Source of the DNA: an uncultured Phascolarctobacterium sp.
GTDB taxonomy: Bacteria > Bacillota > Negativicutes > Acidaminococcales > Acidaminococcaceae
Reading direction: 5' to 3'
Assembly (NCBI GenBank): GCA_905200645.1
Contig: CAJKLD010000008.1
Coordinates: 1 to 64,000, forward strand
Length of the DNA: 64,000 nucleotides
Position numbers and translations under genes: made by a program. Below are positions 26,716 through 35,209 of the stretch, in pieces. A model generated the notes under the pieces. It did no database searches. It saw only the letters and a list, made by a program, of their open reading frames with translations, and was not told the origin of the DNA. How positions within the stretch are numbered: position 1 is the stretch's first letter; every line of letters begins with the position of its first letter.

Positions 26716-27477
26716 ATGCAATTAAAAAAAATAATTTTTACTTTCACTTTAGCGGCAGCCATGCAGCTTTTACCGGCTGCTAGCGTTTCCGCTTACAGCA
26801 ATACAGATTTGGCTGCCGTGCAAAACGGCTCTGACTGCCCCGGCGGAGACCTTTCCGGAGCCGACCTTTCCGGCTTTAATCTTTCCGGCCGCGATTTTTC
26901 CGGCACAGATTTTACGCAAGCCCGTTTAGACGGTACCAATTTGGACGGAGCCAAGCTGCACAGCGCCAATTTTCACAGCGCTATTTTGCACCGCTCCAGC
27001 CTGCGCAATGCCGATTTAAGCAACGCAGACTTAGGCTACGCTCAAGCTGCCAATGTAGATTTTACTAAAGCAAAAATGACCGGCGCTCAGCTTTATCGCG
27101 CGCAACTGCAAAGCAGCAAGCTTTTAAATGCCAATTTACAATACAGCCAAATGCAGGAAGCTGTTTTAGATAACGTGCAGGCAGATTATGCTGATTTCAG
27201 CTATGCCAATCTTCCTTATAGTTGGCTACGCAACGCAAGTTTTCCCAATGCCTGCTTCTACGGCGCCAATATGTACAGCACCCATATGCAAAAATCCAAC
27301 TTAACCGCTGCTGACCTGCGCAGCGCTAAGCTTGGCTATAGTAATTTACAGAAAACTAAGCTTAATAAAGCAATGTTCGATAAAGCAATCCTGGAACACG
27401 CCGATTTACGCGGAGCGGAAATGGAATATACGCAATTCGGCACAGCCTTTAAAGACAATGTTAAAATAGATAAATAA
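26716..27477 (+). CDS. Exported pentapeptide-repeat protein
   Basis: A 253-residue protein with a signal peptide (residues 1-26, ASVSA-Y cleavage) followed by about 35 tandem A(D/N)LSG-like pentapeptides from residue 35 to near the end, which should fold as a right-handed quadrilateral beta helix. Most pentapeptide proteins are cytoplasmic; this one should lie in the periplasm or outside. No cysteine pairs or enzymatic domain; function unknown. It ends before a strong terminator. Confidence 0.85.
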   Translation: MQLKKIIFTFTLAAAMQLLPAASVSAYSNTDLAAVQNGSDCPGGDLSGADLSGFNLSGRDFSGTDFTQARLDGTNLDGAKLHSANFHSAILHRSSLRNADLSNADLGYAQAANVDFTKAKMTGAQLYRAQLQSSKLLNANLQYSQMQEAVLDNVQADYADFSYANLPYSWLRNASFPNACFYGANMYSTHMQKSNLTAADLRSAKLGYSNLQKTKLNKAMFDKAILEHADLRGAEMEYTQFGTAFKDNVKIDK

Positions 27478-27510
27478 GCTTCTATATCAAAACTAATTTT
27501 ATCTTCTCCT

Positions 27511-27547
27511 TACGCAATAGATTGTATATCTGTTGCGTATTTTTTAT
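27511..27547 (+). terminator. Rho-independent terminator after the pentapeptide gene
   Basis: An 11-bp stem with one mismatch (ACGCAATAGAT/ATCTGTTGCGT) is followed by ATTTTTTA. It reaches the stop of the convergent PilO-like gene. Confidence 0.8.
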
Positions 27548-28086
27548 TTTTTAGATAAAAACGTACCTTGCAGTAATAGGTCAGCGCAAATGTTTCCGTC
27601 TGCCTGCCCTTTCAGCTCAATTTTTTGCACTGCTAACGGCAATTTTTCTACCTTTTGAAGCCAACGAAGCAAAGCAAAATAATTACCAATAAGCTCTATT
27701 TTAATTGTCGCTTTATTTTCGGACAAACTTTGCAGTTGCTTAATCATTAAATGTTCCTTTTGCGCCAGTCTCTGTAATTTATTCTGCGCCTGATTACTGT
27801 CCGTTAGTTGCCATAGGCTTTGCTGTAGCCTAGCAAGCTCTTGATATTTTTTATTTTCATAAGCAGTATAATCAACATGCTTATCAGCGAAATCTATAAG
27901 GTTTGCCAAATATTCTGCTTGCTCCCGCTGCTTAGCCAGCAAAGCTGTAATTTGTACATAGCCCGGCAAAACTGTGCCAAAAAACACTGTCAAAATTAGT
28001 AAAAATCCTGCCAACAAGGCTATTACATTACCGATAAATTTTCTTTTATGAGGTAGGTTTTCTAAAATTTTTTCTTTACTTTTCAT
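27544..28086 (-). CDS. PilO/GspM-like pilus inner-membrane protein
   Basis: A 180-residue bitopic protein: short cytoplasmic N-terminus, one membrane helix at about residues 20-42, a coiled-coil stretch at 50-95, then a small alpha/beta domain. This layout and its position after a PilN-like gene match PilO/GspM, which link the ATPase platform to the secretin. Sequence identity to known PilO looks low, so the call rests on architecture and context. Confidence 0.65.
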   Translation of the reverse strand: MKSKEKILENLPHKRKFIGNVIALLAGFLLILTVFFGTVLPGYVQITALLAKQREQAEYLANLIDFADKHVDYTAYENKKYQELARLQQSLWQLTDSNQAQNKLQRLAQKEHLMIKQLQSLSENKATIKIELIGNYFALLRWLQKVEKLPLAVQKIELKGQADGNICADLLLQGTFLSKK

Positions 28087-28088
28087 GT

Positions 28089-29213
28089 TTATTTTTCCTT
28101 TAACTGCATAGTAAAAGTAACCTTGTCCTTCTCCTGCTGCATATTTTTCAGCTTTACCTGCGAAAATTTCTGCGAATTTTCCAACCGCTCCACTAAATTA
28201 TTAACGGCATTCCCCTCATAGCAACTGCCGGTAAGCTGCCATTCTTTTGTTTTAGCGTCTCCGTGCAAAAATTCTAACCAGCAATTACTTTGTCTGCCTA
28301 CTTGTTGACCAATATTACTTACACTTTTACTGATATGACTAGCGTTTTGCTGCATATTTTTCACCAAAAGCTGCGAGTGACGCAGCTTTGCCTCAATTTT
28401 TTGACTTTGCTCATAACGCTGCTGCCACACTGTGTACTGCTCCAGCTGTTGCTCCGTGTTGTGCAAATATTTTTGCGCTAATAAGCGACCGCCTTGAGCA
28501 CTACCATAAATAACCACAGACAGCAACAAACAGCTTGCAAAAATTGTTTTCACATAGTTTTTATCAGAATTAGTCATGAGCACAAATCTCTGACGCCACT
28601 GCTCTTTTTCATTTAACAAGCTGCGATATTGAAAATTTTCGCCCGCATACCATTCTTGTTGCGTATTTTCAGCCGTTGCGCCAACCAAAATAGCCTGTAT
28701 TTGTAAACGTAAAGTATTTGCCATAGCGCAAACATTCACAATCTGTTGTTTTTGCCAAGCCCATAGCCTTACTTGCTGCATATCGTTCAAGCTTTCTTGC
28801 ATAAAAGCAGTCACAAAGCTACCTTTTTCCCACGGCACAACCTGCTCTGCCTCCCACGCAAGCGCCTGCAACAGCTCTGCTTGAGTCAACGTTGGCAAGC
28901 TTAAATTTTCTTTCTGTACTAACGCTTCATCTACAAGCAGCAAAGTATCCGCCATATCTTTAATTTTTGCCCACACCAAAGCTTCCCGTAAGCTTTTTTC
29001 TCCCTCCTGCCACCAATCCATGTTGTTCTCCGTCCATAAATTAGCTAAAATAATTTCTTTATTCCACATACAGCAATCCTTTTGCCAATAGCTCAGTACT
29101 AATTTATCAACTTCCAGCAAAACTATCAGCAGCTGCTTGTTTTGTCGTAGCTGTCGCAAATAATAGCGCTGTACACCTTGCTTAATTTCTGTAACAGTGT
29201 ACCTGTTTTTCAT
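28089..29213 (-). CDS. PilM/PilN-like (GspL-type) pilus assembly protein
   Basis: A 374-residue protein. The first 200 residues look like a reduced PilM/GspL cytoplasmic domain, including an LPTLTQAELLQALAWEAEQVVP stretch typical of that family. A membrane helix follows at about residues 222-240, then a coiled coil and a PilN-like periplasmic domain. It appears to join the jobs of PilM and PilN in one chain, as GspL does. The PilO-like gene follows after two bases. Confidence 0.65.
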   Translation of the reverse strand: MKNRYTVTEIKQGVQRYYLRQLRQNKQLLIVLLEVDKLVLSYWQKDCCMWNKEIILANLWTENNMDWWQEGEKSLREALVWAKIKDMADTLLLVDEALVQKENLSLPTLTQAELLQALAWEAEQVVPWEKGSFVTAFMQESLNDMQQVRLWAWQKQQIVNVCAMANTLRLQIQAILVGATAENTQQEWYAGENFQYRSLLNEKEQWRQRFVLMTNSDKNYVKTIFASCLLLSVVIYGSAQGGRLLAQKYLHNTEQQLEQYTVWQQRYEQSQKIEAKLRHSQLLVKNMQQNASHISKSVSNIGQQVGRQSNCWLEFLHGDAKTKEWQLTGSCYEGNAVNNLVERLENSQKFSQVKLKNMQQEKDKVTFTMQLKEK

Positions 29214-29258
29214 ACTCCACCTCCAAATCCATCACTAAAAAATTCTGTAAAAATTATT

Positions 29259-29792
29259 TTAAACAAAGCAGCGCCAATACCACCCTAAAATATTGGCTCC
29301 CCAAAAATAACACAGCATTGCTGCAAAGCACAGAAACGGTCCAAATGGCAGCGGCTGATAATTTTTCACTTGCTTAAATAATAACAAAATTACGCCCACT
29401 GCTGCACCGCCGATAAAAGCCAGCAGCAAGCACGCCAATCCCTGCTCCACTCCTAGCCACAAGCCTAGCACCGTCGCCAGCTTCACATCACCCTCGCCCA
29501 TACCACCACTGCTTGCCAAATAAATTAAAAACATAATACCGCCCAAAGCTAACGCTCCCTGCGCAGCAAAAATCATAAAATGAAAATAATAAGCACGCAG
29601 TAAACCAACACACGCCAGAAATAAATTCACGTTATCATATAACAGCATGCTTTGGTAATCTGTATAGCTGTGATACATTAGGCAAATTATAAACAATAAA
29701 GCAAATACGCTCGACAAAATATCGCTCCCTTCCACAAAACAAAAGGCTCCTGTACTACAAACTGCAATACAGAAGCCAAAAGCTCGTAACAA
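29259..29792 (-). CDS. Prepilin peptidase (A24), without methyltransferase domain
   Basis: A 177-residue membrane aspartic peptidase. The two catalytic aspartates lie in YTDYQSM (near residue 45) and GGMGEGDVKLA (near residue 100). The cytoplasmic zinc/N-methyltransferase domain of full PilD is missing, so it may cleave but not methylate prepilins, as in small archaeal-type or Tad peptidases. It leads the pilN-pilO run; no pilin gene is visible in the window. Confidence 0.82.
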   Translation of the reverse strand: MLRAFGFCIAVCSTGAFCFVEGSDILSSVFALLFIICLMYHSYTDYQSMLLYDNVNLFLACVGLLRAYYFHFMIFAAQGALALGGIMFLIYLASSGGMGEGDVKLATVLGLWLGVEQGLACLLLAFIGGAAVGVILLLFKQVKNYQPLPFGPFLCFAAMLCYFWGANILGWYWRCFV

Positions 29793-29861
29793 TTTTCTTT
29801 TGTTGAGTATAGTATAGCTTACAAAATAAGCTCTGTCAAATTTTTTAATTTGCTGATTTAC

Positions 29862-32243
29862 TTACCAGTTTAAATCTTCAATTTCCTGGCGGCCGCGGCC
29901 GGTCAAAGCGTCCAGCATAATGCGCTGCTCAATTTGAGCAGCCAGCTTCTTAGTAAATTTAACAGTATCAGGATTTACAGACATGCTGTCAATACCGCTC
30001 TTTATGAGGAATTCGCAAAATTCAGGATATACGCTGGGAGCTTGACCGCAGATAGAAACGGTCTTTCCACCTTTGTGAGCAACCTCAATAAGATGACGGA
30101 TAGCGCGGCGAACAGCCAAGTTGCGCTCGTCATAAATATGGGATACGGTATCATTATCACGGTCGCAGCCCAGTACCAGCATGGTAAGGTCGTTGGAACC
30201 AATGGAATAACCGTCAACGAACTGGTTGAATTGATCAGCCAAAATAATGTTAGAAGGAATTTCAGCCATCAGCCAAACCTTAAAGTCTTTGCCACGGCGC
30301 AGACCACAATCAGCCATAATAGCAACAACCTTTTCACATTCCTCCACATTGCGGCAGAACGGAATCATAACGTTCAGATTTTTCAGGCCAAACTCTTCGC
30401 GTACTTTGCGTACAGCCATACATTCCAATTTGAAAGCTTCAATATATTTAGGGTCATAATAACGAGAAGCGCCGCGCCAACCCAACAGAGCAGAAGGCTC
30501 ATAAGGCTCAAATTCGTCGCCGCCTTTCAAATCGCGGTATTCGCTGGATTTGAAGTCAGAAAAGCGCAGAGTAACCGGTCTCGGAGCCATAGCTTGGCAA
30601 ACTTGACGGATGCCTTCAGCCAGTTGGTCGACAACCTTTTCCGGTTGACCAATCTTAATGAGATACAGCGGATGCTCGTGAATATAGGTAGTCCAAATAA
30701 ACTCTTCACGCATCAGACCAATGCCATCGCAAGGCAGAGTGCTGTATTTTTCAGCCAGCTCGGGATCGCCAAGGTTCATATAAATCTTAGTACCGGTCGG
30801 CGGGAAATATTCGGCAGCAGCTACTACTTGTTGAGCAGCGGGCTGTTCTGCTTTAGGTTCTTCAATAATACCTTCATATACTACGCCATGAGTTGCGTCG
30901 ATAGTTACATCAATGCCGTCGGGAATAGTAGTGGTAGCAGCTTCGCCACGGCTCTTCGTGCCAACAATACAGGGAATACCCAGCTCGCGGGAAACAATAG
31001 AAGCATGGCAGGTCATTCCGCCGCTATCAGTTACAATGGCTTTCGCTTTTTTCATAGCCGGAACCCAGTCAGGAGCGGTCATTTCAGTTACTAAAATTTC
31101 GCCTTCCTTAAATTCATCAATGCGGGAAGGATCCAAAATTACATGTACACGGCCAGCAACATTACCGGGGCTGGCAGGCAAACCTTTTACAATAACTTTA
31201 CGATCAGTAGTCACTTTTTTCTCCTCTTTCGGCGCACCGCCATTTTCTTTGTTGCGGCGGCTCCATACGGTTTCGGGACGGGCTTGCAGAATATAAACCT
31301 TGTTATCGCGTTCGTCCACGCCCCATTCCATATCCATGTAGCAGCCATAATGTGCTTCGATTTTTTTAGCGCAAACTGCCAGCTCTTTAATTTGAGCGTC
31401 GGTCAGCTTTTGTTCGTTTTGCTCATCCAACGGAACCATTACTTCTTCGCAGTCGCCAGTAGCTTTGCGAATTAATTTAATATCTTGGCCGTTGACATTT
31501 TTCTCGATAATTTCACCGCTGGCTTTATTTACGGTATAGTTATCCGGAGTTACGGTGCCTTGAACAACATATTCGCCTAACCCCCAAGCGCCTTCAATCA
31601 AAATATTTTTGTCGTCGCCGGTAGCAACGTTAACGGTGAACATAACGCCTGCTGCTTTGGAGAATACCATCATTTGTACTGCAGCAGAAAGAGCTACATC
31701 CAAATGGTCAAAACCTTGTTTTTCGCGATAGTAAACAGCGCGGTCAGTAAAACAGGAAGCATAGCATTCCTTAACCTTAGCTACGATAGTAGCAGCGCCC
31801 TTAACATTCAAATAAGTATCCTGCTGCCCTGCAAAACTTGCGTCCGGCAAATCTTCGGCCGTAGCGCTGGAGCGTACAGCAACGAAAGGATCAGCTTGGC
31901 CAACTTTTTTGCCCAGCTCTTCATAAGCAGCAGCAATCAGCTCTTGCAAATCCTGCGGCATTTCTTTATCCATAATTGCCTGACGGATTTTAGCGCAAAC
32001 CTCGCGCAGTTGAGCGCTGTTATCAACATCTAAGCCTGCAATGAGATTTTTAATTTCGTCATACAAGCCGGTTTTCTCAAAGAAATATCTGTAAGCGCAG
32101 GCCGTGGTTGCAAAGCCATAAGGTACAGGCACATCCACATGAGAAGTCAACTCACCCAAGGAAGAGGATTTGCCGCCGGCAATCGCTACATCCTTTCTCT
32201 CCAATTGGTCAAACCACAGCAAAAATGCTTTTTCTTTTTCCAT
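29862..32243 (-). CDS. ppsA: Phosphoenolpyruvate synthase
   Basis: A 793-residue pyruvate, water dikinase that makes PEP from pyruvate and ATP. The N-terminal ATP-grasp part (GGKSSSLGEL, VAVRSSATAEDLPDASFAGQQDT) precedes the swivelling domain with the phosphohistidine motif GGMTCHASIVSREL near residue 410, and a C-terminal PEP-binding TIM barrel with CGQAPS. Normal length. It gives gluconeogenic entry from pyruvate, in keeping with growth on organic acids. Single-gene unit with its own promoter. Confidence 0.95.
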   Translation of the reverse strand: MEKEKAFLLWFDQLERKDVAIAGGKSSSLGELTSHVDVPVPYGFATTACAYRYFFEKTGLYDEIKNLIAGLDVDNSAQLREVCAKIRQAIMDKEMPQDLQELIAAAYEELGKKVGQADPFVAVRSSATAEDLPDASFAGQQDTYLNVKGAATIVAKVKECYASCFTDRAVYYREKQGFDHLDVALSAAVQMMVFSKAAGVMFTVNVATGDDKNILIEGAWGLGEYVVQGTVTPDNYTVNKASGEIIEKNVNGQDIKLIRKATGDCEEVMVPLDEQNEQKLTDAQIKELAVCAKKIEAHYGCYMDMEWGVDERDNKVYILQARPETVWSRRNKENGGAPKEEKKVTTDRKVIVKGLPASPGNVAGRVHVILDPSRIDEFKEGEILVTEMTAPDWVPAMKKAKAIVTDSGGMTCHASIVSRELGIPCIVGTKSRGEAATTTIPDGIDVTIDATHGVVYEGIIEEPKAEQPAAQQVVAAAEYFPPTGTKIYMNLGDPELAEKYSTLPCDGIGLMREEFIWTTYIHEHPLYLIKIGQPEKVVDQLAEGIRQVCQAMAPRPVTLRFSDFKSSEYRDLKGGDEFEPYEPSALLGWRGASRYYDPKYIEAFKLECMAVRKVREEFGLKNLNVMIPFCRNVEECEKVVAIMADCGLRRGKDFKVWLMAEIPSNIILADQFNQFVDGYSIGSNDLTMLVLGCDRDNDTVSHIYDERNLAVRRAIRHLIEVAHKGGKTVSICGQAPSVYPEFCEFLIKSGIDSMSVNPDTVKFTKKLAAQIEQRIMLDALTGRGRQEIEDLNW

Positions 32244-32294
32244 GATTTTTTAGCTCCTTTGAAAATACTATACTTAATACAAAGAACAACTTTA

Positions 32295-32312
32295 ATATAG
32301 TGTATACTATAT
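32295..32312 (-). promoter_or_regulatory. Palindrome in the ppsA promoter region
   Basis: ATATAGT-GTAT-ACTATAT is a perfect 7-4-7 inverted repeat about 55 bases upstream of ppsA. A plausible minus-strand promoter (TTGAAT, 17 bases, TATAGT) puts it over the -10 box, so it could be a repressor site. No regulator is assigned. Confidence 0.4.
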
Positions 32313-32458
32313 CACATTTATCAAGCATATTCAAGAGTAAAAGAAATTTTTTTTGAAGGAAGAGAATTTTTTGATTTCATCTCCCCCTCTTTCCACCGCC
32401 AGCAAAACATGCTAAAATTATCATATAAATTATAGCCACTACGAAAGGAGCTCAAACA

Positions 32459-32677
32459 TTGTTTATATATCATTTACCGCAAATTTTTTCTAGCATTCCT
32501 CTGCGTTTAGATGACGGTCACGGAGATTATAACCGCAGCTATGAGCGCAGTGACGACGATTTTGATTACGCCGATTATTCTACCGACCACCGCGATAATA
32601 ACTTTCGTAATTACGAAAAAAAACGCCGTAAAACAAAAAAAGAAATCATTGACGATTTACTCAAAAGATGGGACTAA
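32459..32677 (+). CDS. Small charged hypothetical protein
   Basis: A 72-residue protein of unknown function. The middle is rich in Asp, Tyr, Asn and Arg and the last 20 residues are strongly basic (KKRRKTKKE) before an amphipathic DDLLKRWD end. Expression is supported by an AAAGGAG site spaced for the TTG start and a strong terminator right after. It is divergent from ppsA. No domain recognised. Confidence 0.55.
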   Translation: MFIYHLPQIFSSIPLRLDDGHGDYNRSYERSDDDFDYADYSTDHRDNNFRNYEKKRRKTKKEIIDDLLKRWD

Positions 32678-32686
32678 GACGCAAAA

Positions 32687-32730
32687 AACTCCTGAGATTT
32701 TACTATAACAAAAATCCCAGGAGTTTTTTT
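32687..32730. terminator. Bidirectional terminator
   Basis: A 15-bp stem with one mismatch (AACTCCTGAGATTTT against AAAATCCCAGGAGTT) is flanked by A on the left and T on the right. It can end both the small plus-strand gene and the minus-strand acyl-CoA ligase gene. Confidence 0.85.
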
Positions 32731-32747
32731 ATAAATTGTCTATGCTA

Positions 32748-34007
32748 TTATTTTTCCTGCCACTGCTGTAAAGCCAGCTTGTCAAGCTTGCCGCTTTCGT
32801 TACGCGGCAATTCTTTAAGAAAAACGAACTGCTTTGGCAGTTCATAATCCTCAAGTTGTTCCCGCAGCATTTTTATCATATCCTGCTTGCTATATTCTTT
32901 TGCTGCCGCTACAAAAGCAACCAACACATCTACGTCACCAATATGCTTGCTTAACACAGCAGCTTCCACAACCTGCGGCAAGTCAGTAATAACGGCAGCA
33001 ACCTTTACTGTACTCACCTTACGGCCGTTGACATTGCAAATATCATCCGTGCGTCCCAAAAAGTGCAGCCTGCCCTGCGCATCCAAGCGGCCTCTATCCT
33101 TGAGCGAAAAAGGCACCTTTATTTGCTCCACATGATAAGGCGTGTCAATAAATATTTCTTCATTAGATATGCTAATATTCACGCCCTTAAAGGGTCTGCC
33201 AATTAAGGTGCGGTCGTCGGTCATTTCCTTATCCTTGATATAGGTTATATAATTAAGCTCGCTGGCGCCATAGTACAGCGTTATCTGCGTTTGCGGAAAA
33301 ACTGCCAGCAGCTTATCCGCTTCCTGCCGCCCCATGGACTGGGAGCCGCTGATAATGCTGCGAACAGTATTATTGGGCTGCTTCATAAATTTAGGCAGCA
33401 GCAATAATTTAGAAGGAATTAAGTAAATAGTATTGACATCATATTGCCGTATCAGCTCCAGCCAATGCTTAGGCCGAAATTTTTCCGTAACAATCAATGT
33501 GCCGCCAGCAGCTAAAACGCCCATATAAATATTCAAATTACCGGTAAAAGCCAAGCTTCCCTGACAAAAAATTATTGTCTTTTTATCCACGCCAAAAACG
33601 CGGTTCTGCTCCGGAAAAAAGTCTGCCCAGCTATGATAATTACGCCACAGCAGCTTGCTTTTCCCTGTGCTGCCGCTGGTCATCACCCCCATGCAGGCGT
33701 TTTGGGGAATATTTTTTACGACAAACTGCTGATTTTTGCTAAGTTCTGTAGCGATAATCGGACGAGTTTTTGTGCCGCTGTATGCAAGAAAATTTATCAA
33801 CTGCTGAGCGATGCTTTCCGCATGGATAAAAATTGCAGGCTCGCGCAGCTCGTTTTCTTGGCGCAGCTTAGACGCTGCTTCCGCCAGCTGTCCGTAGGTA
33901 TAGCTGCAATCATCGTCAACCAACGCCAATTTATCCTGCGGCTTACCGGCAATCAGCGCCAAATAATCCGCAAAATCCTGATAATTTTGTGCCGCTTCCG
34001 CTGCCAT
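32748..34007 (-). CDS. AMP-forming acyl-CoA ligase, YhfT-like
   Basis: A 419-residue ANL-superfamily ligase, shorter than the usual 500-550. The P-loop MTSGSTGKSKL is near residue 110, the YYGASELNY (A5) motif near 245, the GRTDDICNVNGRKV hinge near 315, and the A10 catalytic lysine in NESGKLDKLAL near the end. It should activate a carboxylic acid to its CoA thioester. Its ATG overlaps the thiolase stop (TGATG). Placement after bioY and a thiolase mirrors the Bacillus yhfU-yhfT-yhfS group, so a pimelate-like or biotin-related acid is a reasonable guess. Confidence 0.78.
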   Translation of the reverse strand: MAAEAAQNYQDFADYLALIAGKPQDKLALVDDDCSYTYGQLAEAASKLRQENELREPAIFIHAESIAQQLINFLAYSGTKTRPIIATELSKNQQFVVKNIPQNACMGVMTSGSTGKSKLLWRNYHSWADFFPEQNRVFGVDKKTIIFCQGSLAFTGNLNIYMGVLAAGGTLIVTEKFRPKHWLELIRQYDVNTIYLIPSKLLLLPKFMKQPNNTVRSIISGSQSMGRQEADKLLAVFPQTQITLYYGASELNYITYIKDKEMTDDRTLIGRPFKGVNISISNEEIFIDTPYHVEQIKVPFSLKDRGRLDAQGRLHFLGRTDDICNVNGRKVSTVKVAAVITDLPQVVEAAVLSKHIGDVDVLVAFVAAAKEYSKQDMIKMLREQLEDYELPKQFVFLKELPRNESGKLDKLALQQWQEK

Positions 34008-35146
34008 CACTGCGCCATCCTTTCCAACAGCAAAGCCGTACCAACTCCTCCGGCAGCCGCCACGCTGGCGCAGCCAAAACGTCCGCCGCGCTGCCGCAAG
34101 GCTTCCAATAAATGCAGCGTAATAATGCAGCCGGACGCTCCGTAGGGATGACCATAGGCCAAAGCGCCGCCAAAAATATTATATTTATCTATGCTTTGCT
34201 TAAAGGTGCGCGCAAAAAGCACGTCAATCACGGCAAAGGCCTCGTTGATTTCAAAATCCGCAATATCCTGTTCCTTCAAATTATATTTTTGCAAAAGCTT
34301 TTCCAACGCCAAAATAGCAGTGCGCGGACTTGCCAACGGGTCGCCGCCGCAGGCAGCAGCCCCAATTACCTTGGCCTGAGCCTGCAAATTATGCTCCTCA
34401 AGATATTTTTTGGAACACAATACTACAAAAGCCGCGCCGTCGTTAATCAGGCAGGAATTGGCCGCCGTGATAAATCTTCCTTGAGGCAAAACCTTGGGCA
34501 GTCTGTCCAAAAGCTTTTGACTCATGCGCGGACGGATGCCTTCATCCAGATAAGCGTCAAAAACAGGCGCAATAATATTTTGCAAAGCGCAGGTTTCCCT
34601 AGCCTGCACAGCCAATTGATGACTGCGCAGCACCCACTTATCCAATTCCTCTTTAGTTACCTTTTCCCGCTGGCACGCCAGCTCTGCGCCTTCCAGCATC
34701 ACCGTTTCTCGATGAATTTCCGGCATAAATTTTGCTACGCTATACCATTCTTCTCCCTGATAATCGGGATGGTTGACATTATAAGCGCGCCGCGGCTGCG
34801 TAGAGCTGCTTTCAAAACCGCCTGCAATAATGCAGTCTGCTTCGCCGCAGGCAATTTTCGCCGCCGCCACCGCAATAGCCTCCAGACCGCTGCCGCACTG
34901 CACATCAATAGTAAAGGCAGGAACCGTGTTGGCCACTCCGGCCTCCAAAGCCATCAGACGCGTAATATTACCGCCCGCGCCCACGCCGTTGCCGCCGATA
35001 ATATAATCGGGCGCTGCAATTTGATATTTTCCTATGACCTGACGCATCACCGCCGCTCCCAGCTTTTCGGCAGGAACGTGGCGATACATACCGTTGACCA
35101 CGCCTACATAGCTGCGCAGTCCGCCTAAAATATATGCGTTTTTCAT
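34007..35146 (-). CDS. Thiolase-family protein, YhfS-like, lacking second catalytic Cys
   Basis: A 379-residue thiolase homologue. The acyl-binding nucleophile Cys84 (DVQCGSGLEA), the NEAFAV block and the catalytic GHPYGASG histidine are present. The C-terminal C-x-G-G-G motif is altered to SVAAAGGVG, so Ala363 replaces the cysteine that acts as acid/base in biosynthetic thiolases. It may be a decarboxylating or acyl-transfer enzyme, or use Cys359 four residues earlier. Part of the bioY operon, upstream-coupled to the ligase. Confidence 0.82.
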   Translation of the reverse strand: MKNAYILGGLRSYVGVVNGMYRHVPAEKLGAAVMRQVIGKYQIAAPDYIIGGNGVGAGGNITRLMALEAGVANTVPAFTIDVQCGSGLEAIAVAAAKIACGEADCIIAGGFESSSTQPRRAYNVNHPDYQGEEWYSVAKFMPEIHRETVMLEGAELACQREKVTKEELDKWVLRSHQLAVQARETCALQNIIAPVFDAYLDEGIRPRMSQKLLDRLPKVLPQGRFITAANSCLINDGAAFVVLCSKKYLEEHNLQAQAKVIGAAACGGDPLASPRTAILALEKLLQKYNLKEQDIADFEINEAFAVIDVLFARTFKQSIDKYNIFGGALAYGHPYGASGCIITLHLLEALRQRGGRFGCASVAAAGGVGTALLLERMAQ

Positions 35147-35174
35147 AATTTCACCTTAAAAAATATATAACAAA

Positions 35175-35204
35175 CCCGCATCGGCAATTTAAAAGCGATG
35201 CGGG
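35175..35204 (-). terminator. Hairpin between bioY and the thiolase gene
   Basis: A perfect 9-bp stem CCCGCATCG/CGATGCGGG with a 12-base loop lies in the 64-base gap. On the minus strand TTTGTTATATATTTTTT follows, so it may partly terminate transcripts and lower thiolase/ligase expression, or protect the bioY message. On the plus strand ATTTTTTATT also follows it. Confidence 0.6.
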
Positions 35205-35209
35205 ATTTT

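Noticed and set aside
29934..31094. Long plus-strand reading frame antisense to ppsA
   Set aside because: The opposite strand encodes an unmistakable, full-length PEP synthase; the antisense frame resembles no known protein and is a codon-bias shadow.
34112..35128. Plus-strand 338-codon frame opposite the thiolase gene
   Set aside because: The thiolase motifs are on the other strand; this frame has no recognisable domain.
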